Origin: Mycteria americana
Lineage: Eukaryota; Chordata; Aves; Ciconiiformes; Ciconiidae
Assembly: GCF_035582795.1 (NCBI RefSeq)
Contig: NC_134370.1
Coordinates: 28,631,501-28,695,500 of the forward strand
Reading direction: 5' to 3'
Length of the DNA: 64,000 bases
The notes below the pieces were generated by a model. It was not told the origin of the DNA. It made no database searches and saw nothing but the letters and a program-made list of their open reading frames with translations. Shown here in pieces: positions 1-20,188 of the stretch (position 1 is its first letter; each line of letters opens with the position of its first letter). Both the position numbers and the translations under genes were made by a program.

Positions 1-545
1 TCTGTAATATACTCTGATCCTTTGTTTTGTTTTATCTACATGTAATATTTAGCTTACGTGTACTAGTCTATCACCTGTGTATTTTTAGGGTGCTACAGAA
101 ATAATGAAGAAAAATAAGGGGATTAAAAAAAAATTGTAACCAAATTCATACTTTGTACAATTTTTGATATCACGATCAGAGGAGAATTAAAAAAAAAAAA
201 GTACAATCCGAAGTAACATGCAAAAATGGCCATTGTCTTTGTTTGTACATTGTATGTACAGTACAATGCAATCATTTCATACTTTAAACTGGTCAGAAAA
301 AATAATTGTGATTTTTAGTCTTGCAAAACTGTATGTAGTTAGATGATGTGACAACCTAATATTTATCTAATAAATATGTATTCAGATGAAACCTGTATAT
401 TAGGTGTTCATGTGGTTATTTTGTATTTAAAGATCAAATTATTTGACTATTGCTAGACATTTATATACTCTGTTGTAACACTGAAGTATTCTCATTTGCT
501 CATGTTAATTTTTTTTTTCCTAAATAAATTTGCAAAATTAAGGTC
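1..545 (+). other. ZMIZ1: Distal part of a 3' UTR, probably ZMIZ1 (partial, cut by window edge)
   Basis: This AT-rich, non-coding stretch contains two canonical AATAAA poly(A) hexamers on the plus strand, at 369-374 and 523-528. The second is preceded by a T-rich tract and followed by T/G-rich sequence, as expected at a cleavage site near 540-550. An inverted repeat (TTGTAC at 243-248, GTACAA at 261-266) could form a short hairpin in the RNA. No coding sequence is visible. The assignment to ZMIZ1, a PIAS-like SUMO-ligase-family transcriptional coactivator, is inferred from the conserved order ZMIZ1-PPIF-ZCCHC24, since PPIF is the next gene downstream on the same strand. The body of the gene lies to the left of the window. 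Confidence 0.6.
523..528 (+). terminator. Poly(A) signal AATAAA (probable ZMIZ1 distal site)
   Basis: A canonical AATAAA hexamer sits just after a run of T residues and just before T-rich sequence. It is the last strong plus-strand hexamer before a long gene-free stretch, so it is the best candidate for the main 3' end of the upstream gene. An alternative upstream hexamer lies at 369-374. Confidence 0.55.
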
Positions 546-549
546 TGGC

Positions 550-3500
550 TAATTGGCAGCTGCTTTGTAAATTTTGAGTTTCTTTTTGAAACAACCAACT
601 TCCCCTTTGCCCTCCCTGGTTTGTGTTAATGTGGAAGTCAGTTGCGCAGGATGTGCCTTCTCAGGGAGCAGGACTTGCTGCAGGAAGGGAGAGGGGTGAA
701 CCACCCTGGAAGAGACACACAATAAAAGATTATGAATGCCAATTTACTGATAGGCACGGGATCACATAGAAAGAAGTCCCTGCCGAGCAAGGTATTGGTG
801 ACTTGCAGTTCAGCATGCAGGGCACTGCGTATCACCTAAACAAGTAATTACTTTGAAATGAAATCTTTGTATGATATGAATAACAGGAAAGGAGGGCTTG
901 TCTCTGGTGTTGCCATGTGCGGAGGGATTAAACATCCAGCACAGTAGATGCTTAGCTTTGTCTTTGTTTTAAATTCTCATGAGTTTGATGCTTTTCTTTC
1001 AGTTGGAGCTTGTCATTAAAGTGAAATTAGTGACCTTGGAAGATGACTAAAATTAGATTTTTTTTTTTTTTTTAATGCATTCCCATCTTAAAGTTGAAGG
1101 ACTTGGTTTCAAAATTTTTTTGAAGTTACAAAGTCTGCTTAATTTATCTGCCTGTTTAACTGTAAGCAGACTGAATTGTGACACAAGGAATACACACAGG
1201 GTCCTATCAACAACAGCCGTGGCATGCGCAGGTCCCGTCCCAGCGGAGTTCTACAGCCATACTTAGCCATGGCCACAGATGCCAGTCACTTTGCATCTGA
1301 GAACTTGTTTTAATGGAGAATTACTGAGTATCTCTGTATTTGTATATGGCATTTGTGGAATTGTTTATCTAAACCCACCTTTGAAATGCATTTAAATACA
1401 TAGGAACAACCTAACCATTTCAGAATATGAGTATCTATACAAGTACGTAATTGAGATAATAGCAATAGCTCCACAGCGACACAAGTCCTTACTGTTGGTT
1501 GAGATACACACAAGTATATATACGGGTATATATATTTAAAAATCTAGACTAGAGATTCGTTTTCTCAAAATTGGGAAAAATCATTTGTTTGTGACTCAAC
1601 TTCTGCCTTCCTTGCTGGCACTACCCATCACAATGGGCTTTTAGGATAACATAATAAAACTGAGTTACAGTGCACTCAGTAGTGAAAGAGGAAAAAATAT
1701 TTATCCATTCCAGCCAATAATTAATGAATATTTTGTTTTTGGTGTTCTGTTTTCCTGGAAGCTCCCAAGAAGTGTCAGCGAGACATTGTGCAAACCCGCT
1801 TCGGCACTGTACAGATGGAGAAAAGTATGAAGAGCACGAGCGACGTCCTTAAGTGCTGTACATTTTTCAAGCTTACTTTGAAGGCTGAGGAGGCTACGAC
1901 AATTCTGAAGGTGGAGTTTCTCCCAGATGTCACCTGAGGACCCCAGGATAGGTATGATGTGTGTATCCAGTTGATGCCGGTGTCTCCCATACCACGTTCT
2001 GGCAGTGTGTGTTCTGTGCATCGTGCACTCTGCATGTGCTTCCAGGAAGCCACCTACATGAGTATCTGTCTATGACTTCTCTGGTTATCAGTGTGCTTAT
2101 CAACTGTCGAACAACTTCAGAACACTCTTATTTCCCTACATTTTTTCTCTACTTTTCCTAATCAGTATAGATCTCTAAATCACGTTATTTTGCTTGTGTG
2201 CTTTGTATTCCGTTGCCATGCACTTCATCATGCCTTTTACAGGAGCAAGAGACTGAAAACAATCAGAAACAGGAAAGAAGGACCCCGTTTGTTTTCTGCT
2301 TGGACAATGGGGATGGGACTCCTGTGTGTAAATAGAGCTGCTTGCTTTCCTTTAAAGAAGTAAGCTAGACAGCATATAAAACAGTTGTACAACTCTCACC
2401 TGATATGCTATATATAACGCTCTTATTTGTTATCCTTCTCTGTTTCCCTTTAAAACTAATTAACATATTTTTACATTTGTGAACCTAATCTTTTATTTGT
2501 ATGTATATTTAACCAGAACCCACTTCCCTCTTACCTGCTTAAATTCCAAGTCTGTACAAATCTTCCTGTATTGTGAACATCCAGTCATGAGCGATTACCT
2601 TTCTTTTTTACATTTTGAATTATTACCAGCATGTCACCGTATTACAGTTTTCCACTTTCTGTGTCACTGAAATCCTACCGACTCTATGTATGATATTACT
2701 CCTAATGTCTGTCATTGTGTCAGTGCAGTACTCACATTTGTTCTCTCTAAAAGGAACGAAGGATTTTTCTTGTATCGGACTAGACCTCCGAAATCTTCTG
2801 CTGAGATATCTTGTCTCCATCAGTCTACAGAATTTTCCAGGGGAACGTAAAAATAGTCTGCAAGGAACCTAATCAATTACGCAATTTCATTTATAAAGCA
2901 AGCAGACAGCAATTATGTTGTGACTCCTCCATGTACGTCAGCATACAGCATGGATATACTGGTTTGTTTCCTACTTAGTTCATCTGCATTTCCAGAAACT
3001 CCTTGCCTAAATTATAGTAATTGCTTTTCTGCTATTTAAGTCTATCCTTCTGTTAAGAACCTTCTCTCTTCTTTTCTAAGCATGTGGACTTACTAGACAA
3101 GATTAAGCTCTTTCCCATTTATTGACTATGTCTGTTTGGTTTGTCCAGTATCTTTCCAATTACTGAACTTGCTGTATTTTTTGATAGATCCAGTTACACA
3201 CAGTAAAGTTAGTTTCTCTAGAAACACTAGTATCTACCACTTTTAAATACACTGGTTTCCCTACACATTTTTGGCTTTATTAGACATTCTAAGAGTTTTG
3301 GGATGACCAATTCTGGTTTTCCCCTAGGTCAGAGTTTTGACCAATTACATTTTTAATTGAATCTTACAATCTAGACTTTCCTGTTTGTCCATAGTTGTTT
3401 CATGATGTTGGTTTTTTGGATTTTGTTGAACTGTTCTGGAACATTTTGTTTCATTTGTCACCTTGTCCACATATCAACACATCAATTATTGTGAACATAG

Positions 3501-6500
3501 ACACAGGTTGTTAATTTTAATAAATTTTAACTAGTCAAACACTAGAAAAAGCAAAATATTTTTTAAAATATTCAGACTGTTGTTAGGGTTGCATTCTCTT
3601 TTTTTTTTTCTTCATTTGGTTTGCAAAAACTATTGAAATACCCCACACTTAATGAAATACTGGAGTTGAAGTCTTATTGGGGTTTTAATGCATATTTAAA
3701 TTGTTCAAATTTTCACCACCTATTCCTATTTCAAATTTATAATCAATGCTCATTTTTTCCTTGTTCGTTGCTTCCCTATTTCTCAGAATGTACGTTTTGT
3801 ACATTTTTAAGACATGCAAAAGCAGTGAATTTTGGATGTACCCATGTACCCGTCTGATTAGCTGTCCTAGTTAGTGACTGGTGAAATACCTGGTTCATAA
3901 AGTTATGCAGAATATGTTGCTTCACAAGAAATCCTATTTGGCTAGCAGTTTTCCCTTCTAAATTATGAATGGTGGTCCCTCTGGGAAGAAGCATTACTTT
4001 CATATTACCACTATCAAACTGATGGCAAAATGTGCAGGAGTGATGCTGAGACAGAATTAAAAGTTAAGGAAACCGAGACTCCTAACCCCTCTGAATGCTA
4101 ATAGAAATTCTTACCCTGAGCTTTTAAGTATGTCACCAAACATTTAATTATCCAAAAATTATATTATCCAGTTGTAAATGTGACATGCGTTAATTTGCAT
4201 CTGACAACTTGTTAGCTCAGTTGGTGGGACATTGTGTATTCAGATGATTGTCACGTGCAATTATGTCATACAAGTATGTCATAACGTTCCATGCTAGCTA
4301 ATGCAGTAATGCTGTTACATGCTGATGGTAAGCAACCCTTTCTGTAGGGAAATTGCATAAAAGCAGAAAGGAATCTGAGAGATTCTGTATTGTGAGGTTA
4401 GTTCCAGCAGAATTGTTCATTAGAAAAACTGGTGGAATTTTTTTTAGTCTTGTTACATCTGTGAAGCTTTTAATTTCTGAGTGATTCTTGTTCAAACTGA
4501 TGCTATCTGACCATTTTTAGCTTTCCACTCCTGTTGTGAAGTTGTACAACTAAAATACATGTCTCAAAGCTATGATTATTGTTAGAATTAGTTTAGTGCA
4601 GACAGGATAATTCATCTTGTACAAGGTACAGACGCAGTTACCTCAAAGAGTCATCATTCAGATTTACACACAAGACAAATTCAAGGAAAACCCAAGACTT
4701 TACCAGGCAGCCAATTAAAGCAGAGCTCTTGAGAAACAGCGTAGAAGAGAGGTCATGAAGACATGAAAATGTAAGGAAAATAATTGCATAGAAAGCTGCT
4801 AAATATTGGGGAGGGGAAAAGATCAGAAAAGGGACCAAATTGAACCAAAGACCCATGAGAAAATAATTCAAAAAAACCAAGTACTATAGCAGGGATGGAG
4901 AATGAAAAACATAGTTGGGAATCTGGGGTGCTGCTCGCGACGTGCTGCATGGGACTGTGGGTCCCCCATGGCCCTGTGTCTCTGTGAACACTGCAACCAT
5001 TGCCCGCTTGAGTCGCAAGTAAAATTAACTTCTAAAGTGCACCTCAACCTAGAATGTCATAATACCATACTGTCAGTCTTAAAATGCTAAATGTGTGATG
5101 TTTTTCCCCTTTCTTTCACCTGGCTGCATTTTCTAGTGTTCTTGACAGTGATTATAGGAAGTGTCGGTACTCCTCTGGTTTTGCTTTTATCAGTTACATA
5201 TTTGTTACATCACAGAAACGAGACCTGGTCAATGGAGTCACACAGCGAGAGAAAAGGTGAGGCACGGCAGGAGCTGGTAGTGGTGAGAGAACAGATGTAG
5301 GTTTCCATGCAAGTGGGTGTTGCAACAGCCTCTTGGGATGGCGAGGGGGAAAATGCGATGCTGACTTCCACTCCCCAGGAAGGATCTGCTAAGAGTCGTC
5401 TCTGATGAGTAATTCCTGGGCAGTTCCATTTTCAGTAAGATCATCCCAAGCTCCAGACTCACCTTACTCATACAAGATGAAGTAGCATGACTAATCAATT
5501 CTAAAAGTATTTCTGATACTATTACCTTATTCCTTGTTCCTCAGACCAGAGGTGGTACTTCACAGGTAAATAAACTGAACTGATCCCTACAAATTTCAAG
5601 TTCTGTTATACTTGAAATTTCTGTGTTTTAGAAAATAGAAGGGCTCTCCTACTTTTTGCTGTATCTTAATACTGTTTCATAAGTATGCAAAGCATCTCCC
5701 CACCCACCCACAGACAAACCACCTATCTAGACATCCTGAAGCTTTGTGAGTCCACTGGGAGTAATTAGCTGCATTTTTCTTGTAGCCTAAAAACATGCAT
5801 TTAAAATGTCCTACATGCCTTGCCAGGCTGTTGTGATCTATCCGTAAATGTTCATGGACCAGCTGTAGTGGTGTATGGACAATCTTCTGGGAAGCTGCAG
5901 GCAGCTGCAAGGTGCCCTGGGCACTGCATAAAGGCGTCGTGTAATCTGACATATTAGCAGTGAGTTTCCATACATTATGCAGGGAGATTGAGTAATGAAT
6001 TCCGAGCAAGCAATGTCACTCAGAACTTCTGAAGCGAAAATGCTAATCACAGCTGTAAAGAGCATGAGTGGATTGAGGTTTTTCTTGTATGACTATTTGT
6101 AGGTAATTAGTATGAAGTCATGTGGGGAAAATCCTCCTTTATGTACAGTGTGTGCTGGAGAGAAGGTTCATGTTGTGAGCTGGGTTACTACAAGTTCCTA
6201 AGAGGAAATCTTGATTGGGGGAAATATTTATTAGCATTTTTTCTTTTTATCTGTAAATGTACCTGTGTGGCTACTCTATACCCTTTGAGCTCTTGTATGA
6301 TTTAATTTCACACTGCAATCACTTCATATAATGGAAAAGTCTTTCACCGTCTCCCCCACTCTAGTCCCCATTCATAAATAAATGCATATCACAGATACAG
6401 GTCACAGAAATCCCTTCCTGCTCTCAACTCATCTTCTAGCTTAGCCAAAACCTTGAAGAAAAAATTACACTGAGTGTTCTGAAGTGCAGCACATCCAGGC

Positions 6501-8399
6501 TCTGCAGGTGGAGGGTGGGAATGCCCACTGAAAATTCCTGCTCTGCCCACTTAAAATCAAGCTGAGTCCCTGTATGACTTCTCCCTCTACTATAACAGTC
6601 CAGATTAGCAGAGTCCTGGAGATAACTAGGTCCCAGATGTGCAAGGGTTCTTAAAATCAGTGTTAAAATCAATACCATGGGAATTCCCTGTATCACAGTA
6701 TCAAGTGATGTTCACGTGAAATCCACTTAATAGTAAGATTGCTGCAGTCTATATTTGAGTTTTCATTTGCATGGTCTAAGCATGCAGCCCCATGAAGAGC
6801 ATATCAAAGTGTGGCACAGACAAAGATGAGTTGCACGTAGTTGCATTCGTGCAGTTGGTAGGTTGCAAAATGTGATCTTGCCACAGCTGCCAAGATCAAT
6901 CCAACAGCAGCAATCCAAGATTGAATAATACAATTAACCTACATTCCTGTGTCACAAACAAGTAGGCATGCAGTTGGACAGTTAAAATCAGGAATGCGTA
7001 TCACCTTTTTACCAGGGCACTGTCTGTCTGTTGGGAGGTAACACCATTTCAAGCCCCTTGAAATCAAAATCCCCAAATTCAGGTCATATTTCAAGCATTT
7101 ATTTTGTTTCTTTAGAAGAGTCTTAACTGCTGTTGTTGTTTCCTGTCCATCTTGGCACAGTGGTGGTGGTAATTACTCGGTTACTTCATAGTCTTGCTTA
7201 TGAAGACTTTTAAGTTGTAAGCAATGTATCAATATGAAATACTGTTATTGTGTCATTTAAGGTTGTTCTTCCTGTGCAGGAATTTCTCTGCTAGGACATA
7301 AGAAGGGTCCTTTAACAGGTGTGTTTCTAAAAATACCTATTTAGAAACTTATATCAAAAGGGTCCTCCTTGCTTATCTGTCCATAACTTCTATATTGTCT
7401 TTTGAGACTGGGGGAAGGGAGAGAGAATGATGAAATCTGTAGGGCGGGCACCCATCTCCCTGGCGGCTTTGCTGAAGCGTCCATCTTGACTTTTGTCTGT
7501 GCCGCCGCATTCTGTTGCCTATCTTGTACAGCACAGGGACGCCAGGTGCGCTCGGTTTCTAGCCAAATGTACTTCTCTCCTAGCCAGATGTTGCAGAATT
7601 TCAACAATGAACGTATCTTCAAACGGAAGTGTTCAAAGTTCCTCTAAAATCATTTCAGTTTGCTGAGCTAGCTCTAAGCCTCATTTGGTAGTGATCTAGG
7701 GTGGTCTTTGACAGAGCTTTTGGAGCATTTTTTCTGTCCTTCTTGGAAAGTGACCTCTGTAACTCACAAGTTCCTAGTCATACTGTCTGCATGAGTTTTT
7801 AATTCATCTGACTGTGCAGGAGTAGACCATAACGAGTGATTTAGTAGCTTTACTGCATAAGCCTAGAGATAATAATTCAGTCCATATTCCGAAATAAAAA
7901 AATCACCCCTCTGAAAGAAAGCGAGTTGTTTTGCCTTCTCACCAAGGCCTGCAAATGAGGAAAACTGCATTGTTTGCTCTACCAAAGATGCCTGTGAAGT
8001 CTTAGCAAAACAGTTCAAAGCTGTTCTGGCAGTGTTTCCCAAGTGTGAAATAAGATGGTATTTTATTTTGCTCATCTTTTATCTTGTTTATTAAATAATA
8101 AATCCTTCGGGGCCAGAACTGTCTGTTGTTACAGGTATGCACAGAACTTAACAACCAAGTGCTAATTTTGGTTTGGGCTTCTAGTGGCTACTACAATTAA
8201 AACAACATTAAAAAGAGTGTGAGGTTTTTTTATGATCAGAGAATCATTATTATTTTAGAGAATAAGCAGATTGGTGATTACATTAAGTGAAGTTATCATT
8301 TCCCAAAAATGGACTTGAAGCTGAGAGGATACGACAAGGTAACTAGAAAATGGATATTGATTTAGCTACTATTAATAAAAAAAGTCACCTTTAGATTAT
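550..8399. other. Gene-free spacer downstream of ZMIZ1
   Basis: I see no gene here. Open frames in all six readings are short (at most about 110 codons), begin anywhere and match no family I recognise. The base composition is AT-rich, with a T16 tract at 1058-1073. No tRNA, rRNA or recognisable recent transposon is visible. Conserved non-coding elements may be present but cannot be recognised without alignment. Confidence 0.6.
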
Positions 8400-9060
8400 T
8401 AGTATGGGAATAGAAAACATCGGCATGGCACTGTACGTATAAAGTCATTGTTCACCCCTGTCTTGGATACTGTGCAAAGATCCCCTCGTCTCAAAAAATC
8501 CATAAAAGTGGAAACAGCTCGGAGGAGGGCAATAAAGATGATCCCGAAGACATGGAACAGCTTTCTTATGAATAATAATTGAGTTGGCTGTGACTTTTCA
8601 GTCTTGAAAAGAAATGACTGAGAGGAGAAAAGATGTAGGTCTAAAATCATGCACAGTATGACAAAAATGGATACCAATCAACTTGTCTCCTCCAGTACAG
8701 GAAGTAGGGCACATTAGATGAAGCTAATGGGAGCAATATTCAAAACAGATTCTTGATGCGCTGGGCAGCAGGCCTGTGGAAGGGCAGCTTCCAGTTCATT
8801 GCCAAGGAAGCTGCTGATGCGAAGAGTTAAGACAGGTCCAATGAGTGGATAAGTACACAGAAAAAAAAAAAAAGAAAGATTACTACATACCAAAGTTACA
8901 TCCAACTTGGGAAGTTCTCTGAAGTGGAAGCAGTAGGACGTTGATAGCGTGCTGGCCTATAACACACCCCTCCCCTGGTTTTGCTCTTCCTTAGGCGTTC
9001 CTTTGAGACAGGATTTGGGACAAGATGGACCCTTTGGCGTAGCCTAATATGGTTCTGTAG
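8400..9060 (+). mobile_element. Old CR1/L3-type LINE, 3' end fragment
   Basis: The stretch follows the typical layout of the 3' end of CR1/L3 LINEs. First comes the end of the reverse-transcriptase frame, with phrases such as GGAGGGCAATAAAGATGATC near 8524. Next is the characteristic 'cattgccaaggaagctgctgatg' region near 8797-8820, then 'gagtggataagtacac' near 8838. The tail near 9007-9053 has the form 'gagacaggatttgggacaagatggaccctttgg'. All frames are interrupted, so the copy is dead and very diverged. The assignment rests on my recollection of the consensus, not on a database search. No target-site duplication is visible. Confidence 0.75.
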
Positions 9061-10879
9061 TTACAAAGCATGGTATGTGCTATAGTCATCCCTACAATAC
9101 TTGCCAGCGAACTGCTATCTCAAAACTCTTAACTTGCTAAATTTATTCCTGATGTCCTTCCACTTAATGGGCATGACGTATGGGTCTCTCTGGAGTGGGT
9201 GCCTGAAAACCAGTGTTCATCTAGGATTTCTCAGTCGTCTGTTATTGTACATTGCAGTTCTGCCCTGAACTTTGTGGCTAGGGCAGTGCCTTGATTGACA
9301 GCTTTCTGACGATTCAGTGAATGTCACCGATGAAGTCACTTTTAGCTGCTTGACAACAGAGAACTTGGGCAGGATTGAAAGTTTACTGTTCCTCGTGTAG
9401 GGGCTGTCTTTGTGTGATTACATGGTTGTGTTGTTCTAACCTTCATTAGAGTAACTTAATTTATAATACAAGGAACGTGAAAATTACAGGTGCAAAACTC
9501 CTAGAATGACCCTTGGTTTTCTTTTTTTTTTCTTTTTTTTTTTTTAAGAATCACTTTAGGAGCTATTTTCCCACATTTAAGGGCTATAATTTTTAACAAG
9601 GGTAGCCTGCAGCCATCAATAAATGCTATTTAGTTTTGGTGACTTACTGCCTTAAAATAATCTGTATAAAACCATGCAACCTTTTTAGAAATGTCTTAAT
9701 AGAAATCCTGTTTCCATCTGGGAAGCTGAAAGAGCAGAGCAAGCAAACAGAATTGTATGGGCAGAGTTCATTTTGCAGAGCCTTGGTGGTCCAGTTGTGT
9801 CCCGTTAACTGCAAGGTTTATCATAAATGAAAAGTATCAGGCATCCTGGGTGTCCTTTGCTTCGGGTATAACGGGGCAGAACACTGTAGGTGTAGCACAC
9901 TTGCATGAGCTTGTTGTGGAGAACAGAACTTCTTTTCCTGTTTGTTTTCAATGAAAATAAATTGGTCTTTGATACCAGTGGGCTTGCATTAGTGATATGA
10001 CTGCTGGTTGAAGAAGTGCTGATACAGTCGTGGTAGGTTGTGGTTCACCTAGCAGTGTGGAACTGCACCATTAATTATTTGGATGAAATAAAATGTATGC
10101 AGATTGTAAAATATCCCAACAGGACTAGTTTTTTAGGGACAACATATACTGGCTTATGAGAGGAGTTGTCTTGCTGCTGGTATGCTGATGGAAGAGCTTT
10201 CTTTGACCTCACAGACCAGGGCCAAACCAAAGACATTTTGTGGCATTAAGAATTTGAAAAACTTCTTATATACAGACTCAGGATGGCAACTGGAGAGGAT
10301 TTCAAAATAATATCTGAATATGACTAAAATATGTACTAAGTATTTTGATCTCAGTTACAAGGGTGGGAAAACTAAAATGATAAATGTTGCTATTCTCATA
10401 TAAAACAGGAACAGTATTTCCCTTTATAAACCATTTAACCTGAACTACTACTATTCACTTTCATAATCTCTCAGGCAGGTTTCCTGGCACAGCCAAGGTC
10501 AGGCTATGCAACGATGTCATGGGCACCCCGGGGGGTCTGCAATGCCAGGGTGACACCACAGGTACGTGCTCGGGCGCACCTATCTGTTTCTTCATGTGTC
10601 ATGACGTAATTCCCTGGGTGCTGCTGGTGAGTAACGCTGCACGGGCAGCCCATGCTTCCCGTTTCTCCCCTGCACCCAATTATCCCACGCGCGTGATGGC
10701 GGCAGCCCGGCCTTTCCCGCCGAGGCACTCCCCTTGGGGCCTGCGGGACAAGCCCAAAGGCGTTGGGTGCAACTACAAAATTTTAGGAACTTCCCGTCAC
10801 TGTTGCTCCCAGGGGTAAGGGGCTGTGAGGAAACGTGCAAAAAACCCAACAAAACACCCAAACGAACAAACAAAACCCC
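9061..10879. other. Spacer upstream of the PPIF promoter
   Basis: No gene is visible. The segment contains a T-rich tract ending in T13 at 9533-9545. A canonical AATAAA occurs at about 9955, but no gene precedes it. GC content rises from about 10,500 toward the PPIF CpG island, and two possible factor-binding sites (10,602 and 10,696) lie in this shoulder. Confidence 0.5.
10602..10609 (+). promoter_or_regulatory. CRE/ATF-like site TGACGTAA upstream of PPIF
   Basis: The octamer TGACGTAA matches the bZIP (CREB/ATF) binding consensus. It lies about 600 bp upstream of the inferred PPIF start site, on the shoulder of its CpG island. Function is inferred only from the motif and position. A single octamer can occur by chance. 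Confidence 0.3.
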
Positions 10880-11100
10880 AACAGCCCCTAAAAATCGTTG
10901 GGAAATGGCAGGCGGTGAGAGCGTGGCGCAGGTCCCGCTCGGCAGCCGTGAGGGCAGCCGGAGCCCGCAACGGCCCGTTGTCAGGGGAAAGTACCGGCTC
11001 CCGCCCGGAGCCGGCCGCCGGCACCCCGCGGCTGAGCCCGCACCGCCACCGGCGGGCACCGGCGGCCCCGGCGCCTCTCCCGCGCTCTTCCACACCACCC

Positions 11101-11112
11101 GCCGCCATTTTG
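11101..11112 (-). promoter_or_regulatory. YY1-type element (AAAATGGCGGC)
   Basis: The plus strand reads GCCGCCATTTTG, whose complement contains the full YY1 consensus AAnATGGCGGC. It lies about 55 bp upstream of the TATA-like box. YY1 sites close to the start are common at nuclear genes for mitochondrial proteins. A second partial ATGGCGGC core occurs at 10,696-10,703. Confidence 0.55.
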
Positions 11113-11166
11113 GCCTGCGCGCTGCCCGCCGCCCCCAGGGGCCGCTGTGGCGCCGCGGCGGAGCCC

Positions 11167-11173
11167 ATAAAAG
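11167..11173 (+). promoter_or_regulatory. PPIF: TATA-like box (ATAAAAG) of PPIF
   Basis: ATAAAAG stands out as the only A-rich heptamer in several hundred bases of GC-rich promoter. It lies about 100 bp before the start codon. If it works as a TATA element, transcription starts about 30 bp downstream, near 11,195-11,200. A CpG island with a TATA-like box is unusual but not rare. Confidence 0.5.
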
Positions 11174-11269
11174 GCCGCGGCGGCACCGGCCGCGTGTCCG
11201 TGTGTGTGTGCGTCGGTGTGTCAGACCGGCTGCCCGCCCTGCCTGCCTGCCCGCCCGCCCGCCCGCGGC

Positions 11270-18550
<7,281 letters not shown>

Positions 18551-18957
18551 CCTTTGCCCTACCATTCAGGACAACTTTGATGCTGTGAAAAATGAATCAT
18601 AAAAAACCCCAAACATTTCTGATCCCATGAGTAGCACCTATGGAACCATATTTTCTATTTAACTTGGTCCAACTTTTATACTTATATTAAATAATATTGA
18701 TTAAAAGCATAAAAAAATAACTGAAATGTTTTAACTGAGCTTCCTTGGTAGTCACGCTGTCACACTGATTTGGTAGAGTCCCATTGCATTTTGAAAGAAA
18801 TAGTACGGTCACCCAGAGCATATCTGACTGCAGTGTTGATACTGTTCTTAGTATTTGGATGTTTCAGGTGTTGGAATTCGTGGTGGAGTTGACAACTAAG
18901 TGTTCTATAGTTGGGGGTTAGATACAAACTGAGAAATACCGTGTTACCTTTGGTGCT

Positions 18958-18963
18958 AATAAA
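18958..18963 (+). terminator. PPIF: PPIF proximal poly(A) signal AATAAA
   Basis: A canonical hexamer lies 408 bp after the stop codon. It is followed within 25 bp by a T/G-rich stretch (TTCTGTTCTTTGTCTC), a good downstream element. It probably produces a short-3'-UTR isoform. Confidence 0.6.
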
Positions 18964-19140
18964 CACCTATTCTGTTCTTTGTCTCATCATTTTGAAAAAA
19001 TAATACTAACCAGCACGCTCAAGGCTGTCTGCAACATGACTGTCAGACATTTTCTTTCTGTGTCTCAATTTAAGTCTATCCAATAGAATTAATGTGTGGT
19101 TGTGGTTTTTTTAAAATTAATTCTGGTTTAATTTTTTGGG

Positions 19141-19177
19141 TTGTTTTTTTTCTTTTTTTCTTTTTTTCTTTTTTTTT
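19141..19177 (+). repeat. T-rich (CTTTTTTT)n low-complexity tract
   Basis: Several runs of seven or more T residues are separated by single C residues. The tract lies between the two PPIF poly(A) signals and may act as a U-rich element in the long isoform. Confidence 0.8.
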
Positions 19178-20161
19178 GGGTAGTGTCAGACCGCTATTTA
19201 AAACTGAACTCTACCTTACCTTGCTTTGATGGAGCGATTTGACTTTTGGGTTAAGTAAATTGCTTTAGGTTGAGTTAGCCTACTGCTAGAACTCTACCGG
19301 GGCAATAAGACCACAAATTAGTCAAAAAGATCGTGGGACTTTTTTATTATGCAACTGTGAACTTACTTGAAGTGCAGTTCTGCTCTGGGATCTGTTTCTC
19401 TGAGGAATACAGCATAGTTCTCAATAGATAGCCTGTTTTTGCACTTTGAGAATATAATCAGAGTATAGTGAGCTTCCTTGAGTGAGAAAAGAGGTTTCAT
19501 TGCTTTTTTTGTCCTGTTGGTCCTGCAAAGTCAACCCACCTTGGGTATTACTTGGATTATGATTTCTTCTCATGCATCATCATCAGAAGTCAAAATTGAT
19601 CACCATGAAATCACAAGGCCTAATTGGTGCAGCAAAATCATTACTGTTCGGGTTGATGCATGAGAAGGAAAGAATTCAGCTGATCAGATAAACACATTTC
19701 ATTTTTATAAACAGGTATGTTTTATGTGGAGTGCTTGAGCAGTAACAAATGTTGGAACCTCACAACATCACTTTTAGAATTACTAAAGCCGCTGTAAAGT
19801 ATTAATGTTTGTGGGGAAAAGCAGTTGACTGTTTTTGTGCAATAATCTTGTTACTTAAAAAAAAAAAAAGTCATGGCTCTCTTCAAATGTGAATTTACTT
19901 CCTTTGCATTCTGATAATATGTAGGTTTAAAACTATTTTGCACTGGATTTTTTTCCACTGAGGGCTGCATTCTTGTGTGTACAAGGTGTAATTCAGAGTG
20001 TAATTTTGCAGAAAATGGAATTTAAAAGCTTTTTGCACTATAGCTGTTTCATCTTTCTTTGTACTATTTTTGAAATACTAGTTTGTGCTGGTTTGGCTTA
20101 TTTCAGTTTGATAGAATAATGACTTTTTTGGGGGGTGTTCTCAATTTGTATATGAAAAATT

Positions 20162-20167
20162 ATTAAA
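20162..20167 (+). terminator. PPIF: PPIF distal poly(A) signal ATTAAA
   Basis: The common variant hexamer ATTAAA is followed about 20 bp later by CAAAAATCGTCTGTTTCTTT, a plausible cleavage site and downstream T-rich element. It is taken as the end of the long PPIF transcript. Confidence 0.55.
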
Positions 20168-20188
20168 TACAGTTCTACCACAAAAATC

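Larger units (their letters stand above)
18551..20188 (+). other. PPIF: PPIF 3' UTR
   Basis: About 1.6 kb of AT-rich non-coding sequence follows the stop. Two poly(A) signals are visible: AATAAA at 18,958-18,963, giving a UTR of about 0.4 kb, and ATTAAA at 20,162-20,167, giving about 1.6 kb. The longer form is close to the length I recall for mammalian PPIF. A T-rich low-complexity patch lies at 19,141-19,177. The end point is inferred. Confidence 0.7.

Noticed and set aside
4211-4230. A tRNA A-box-like string (TTAGCTCAGTTGGTGGGACA)
   Set aside because: There is no B box (GGTTCGAATCC type) at the right distance and no cloverleaf can be drawn. It is at most a decayed tRNA-derived SINE head, more likely chance.
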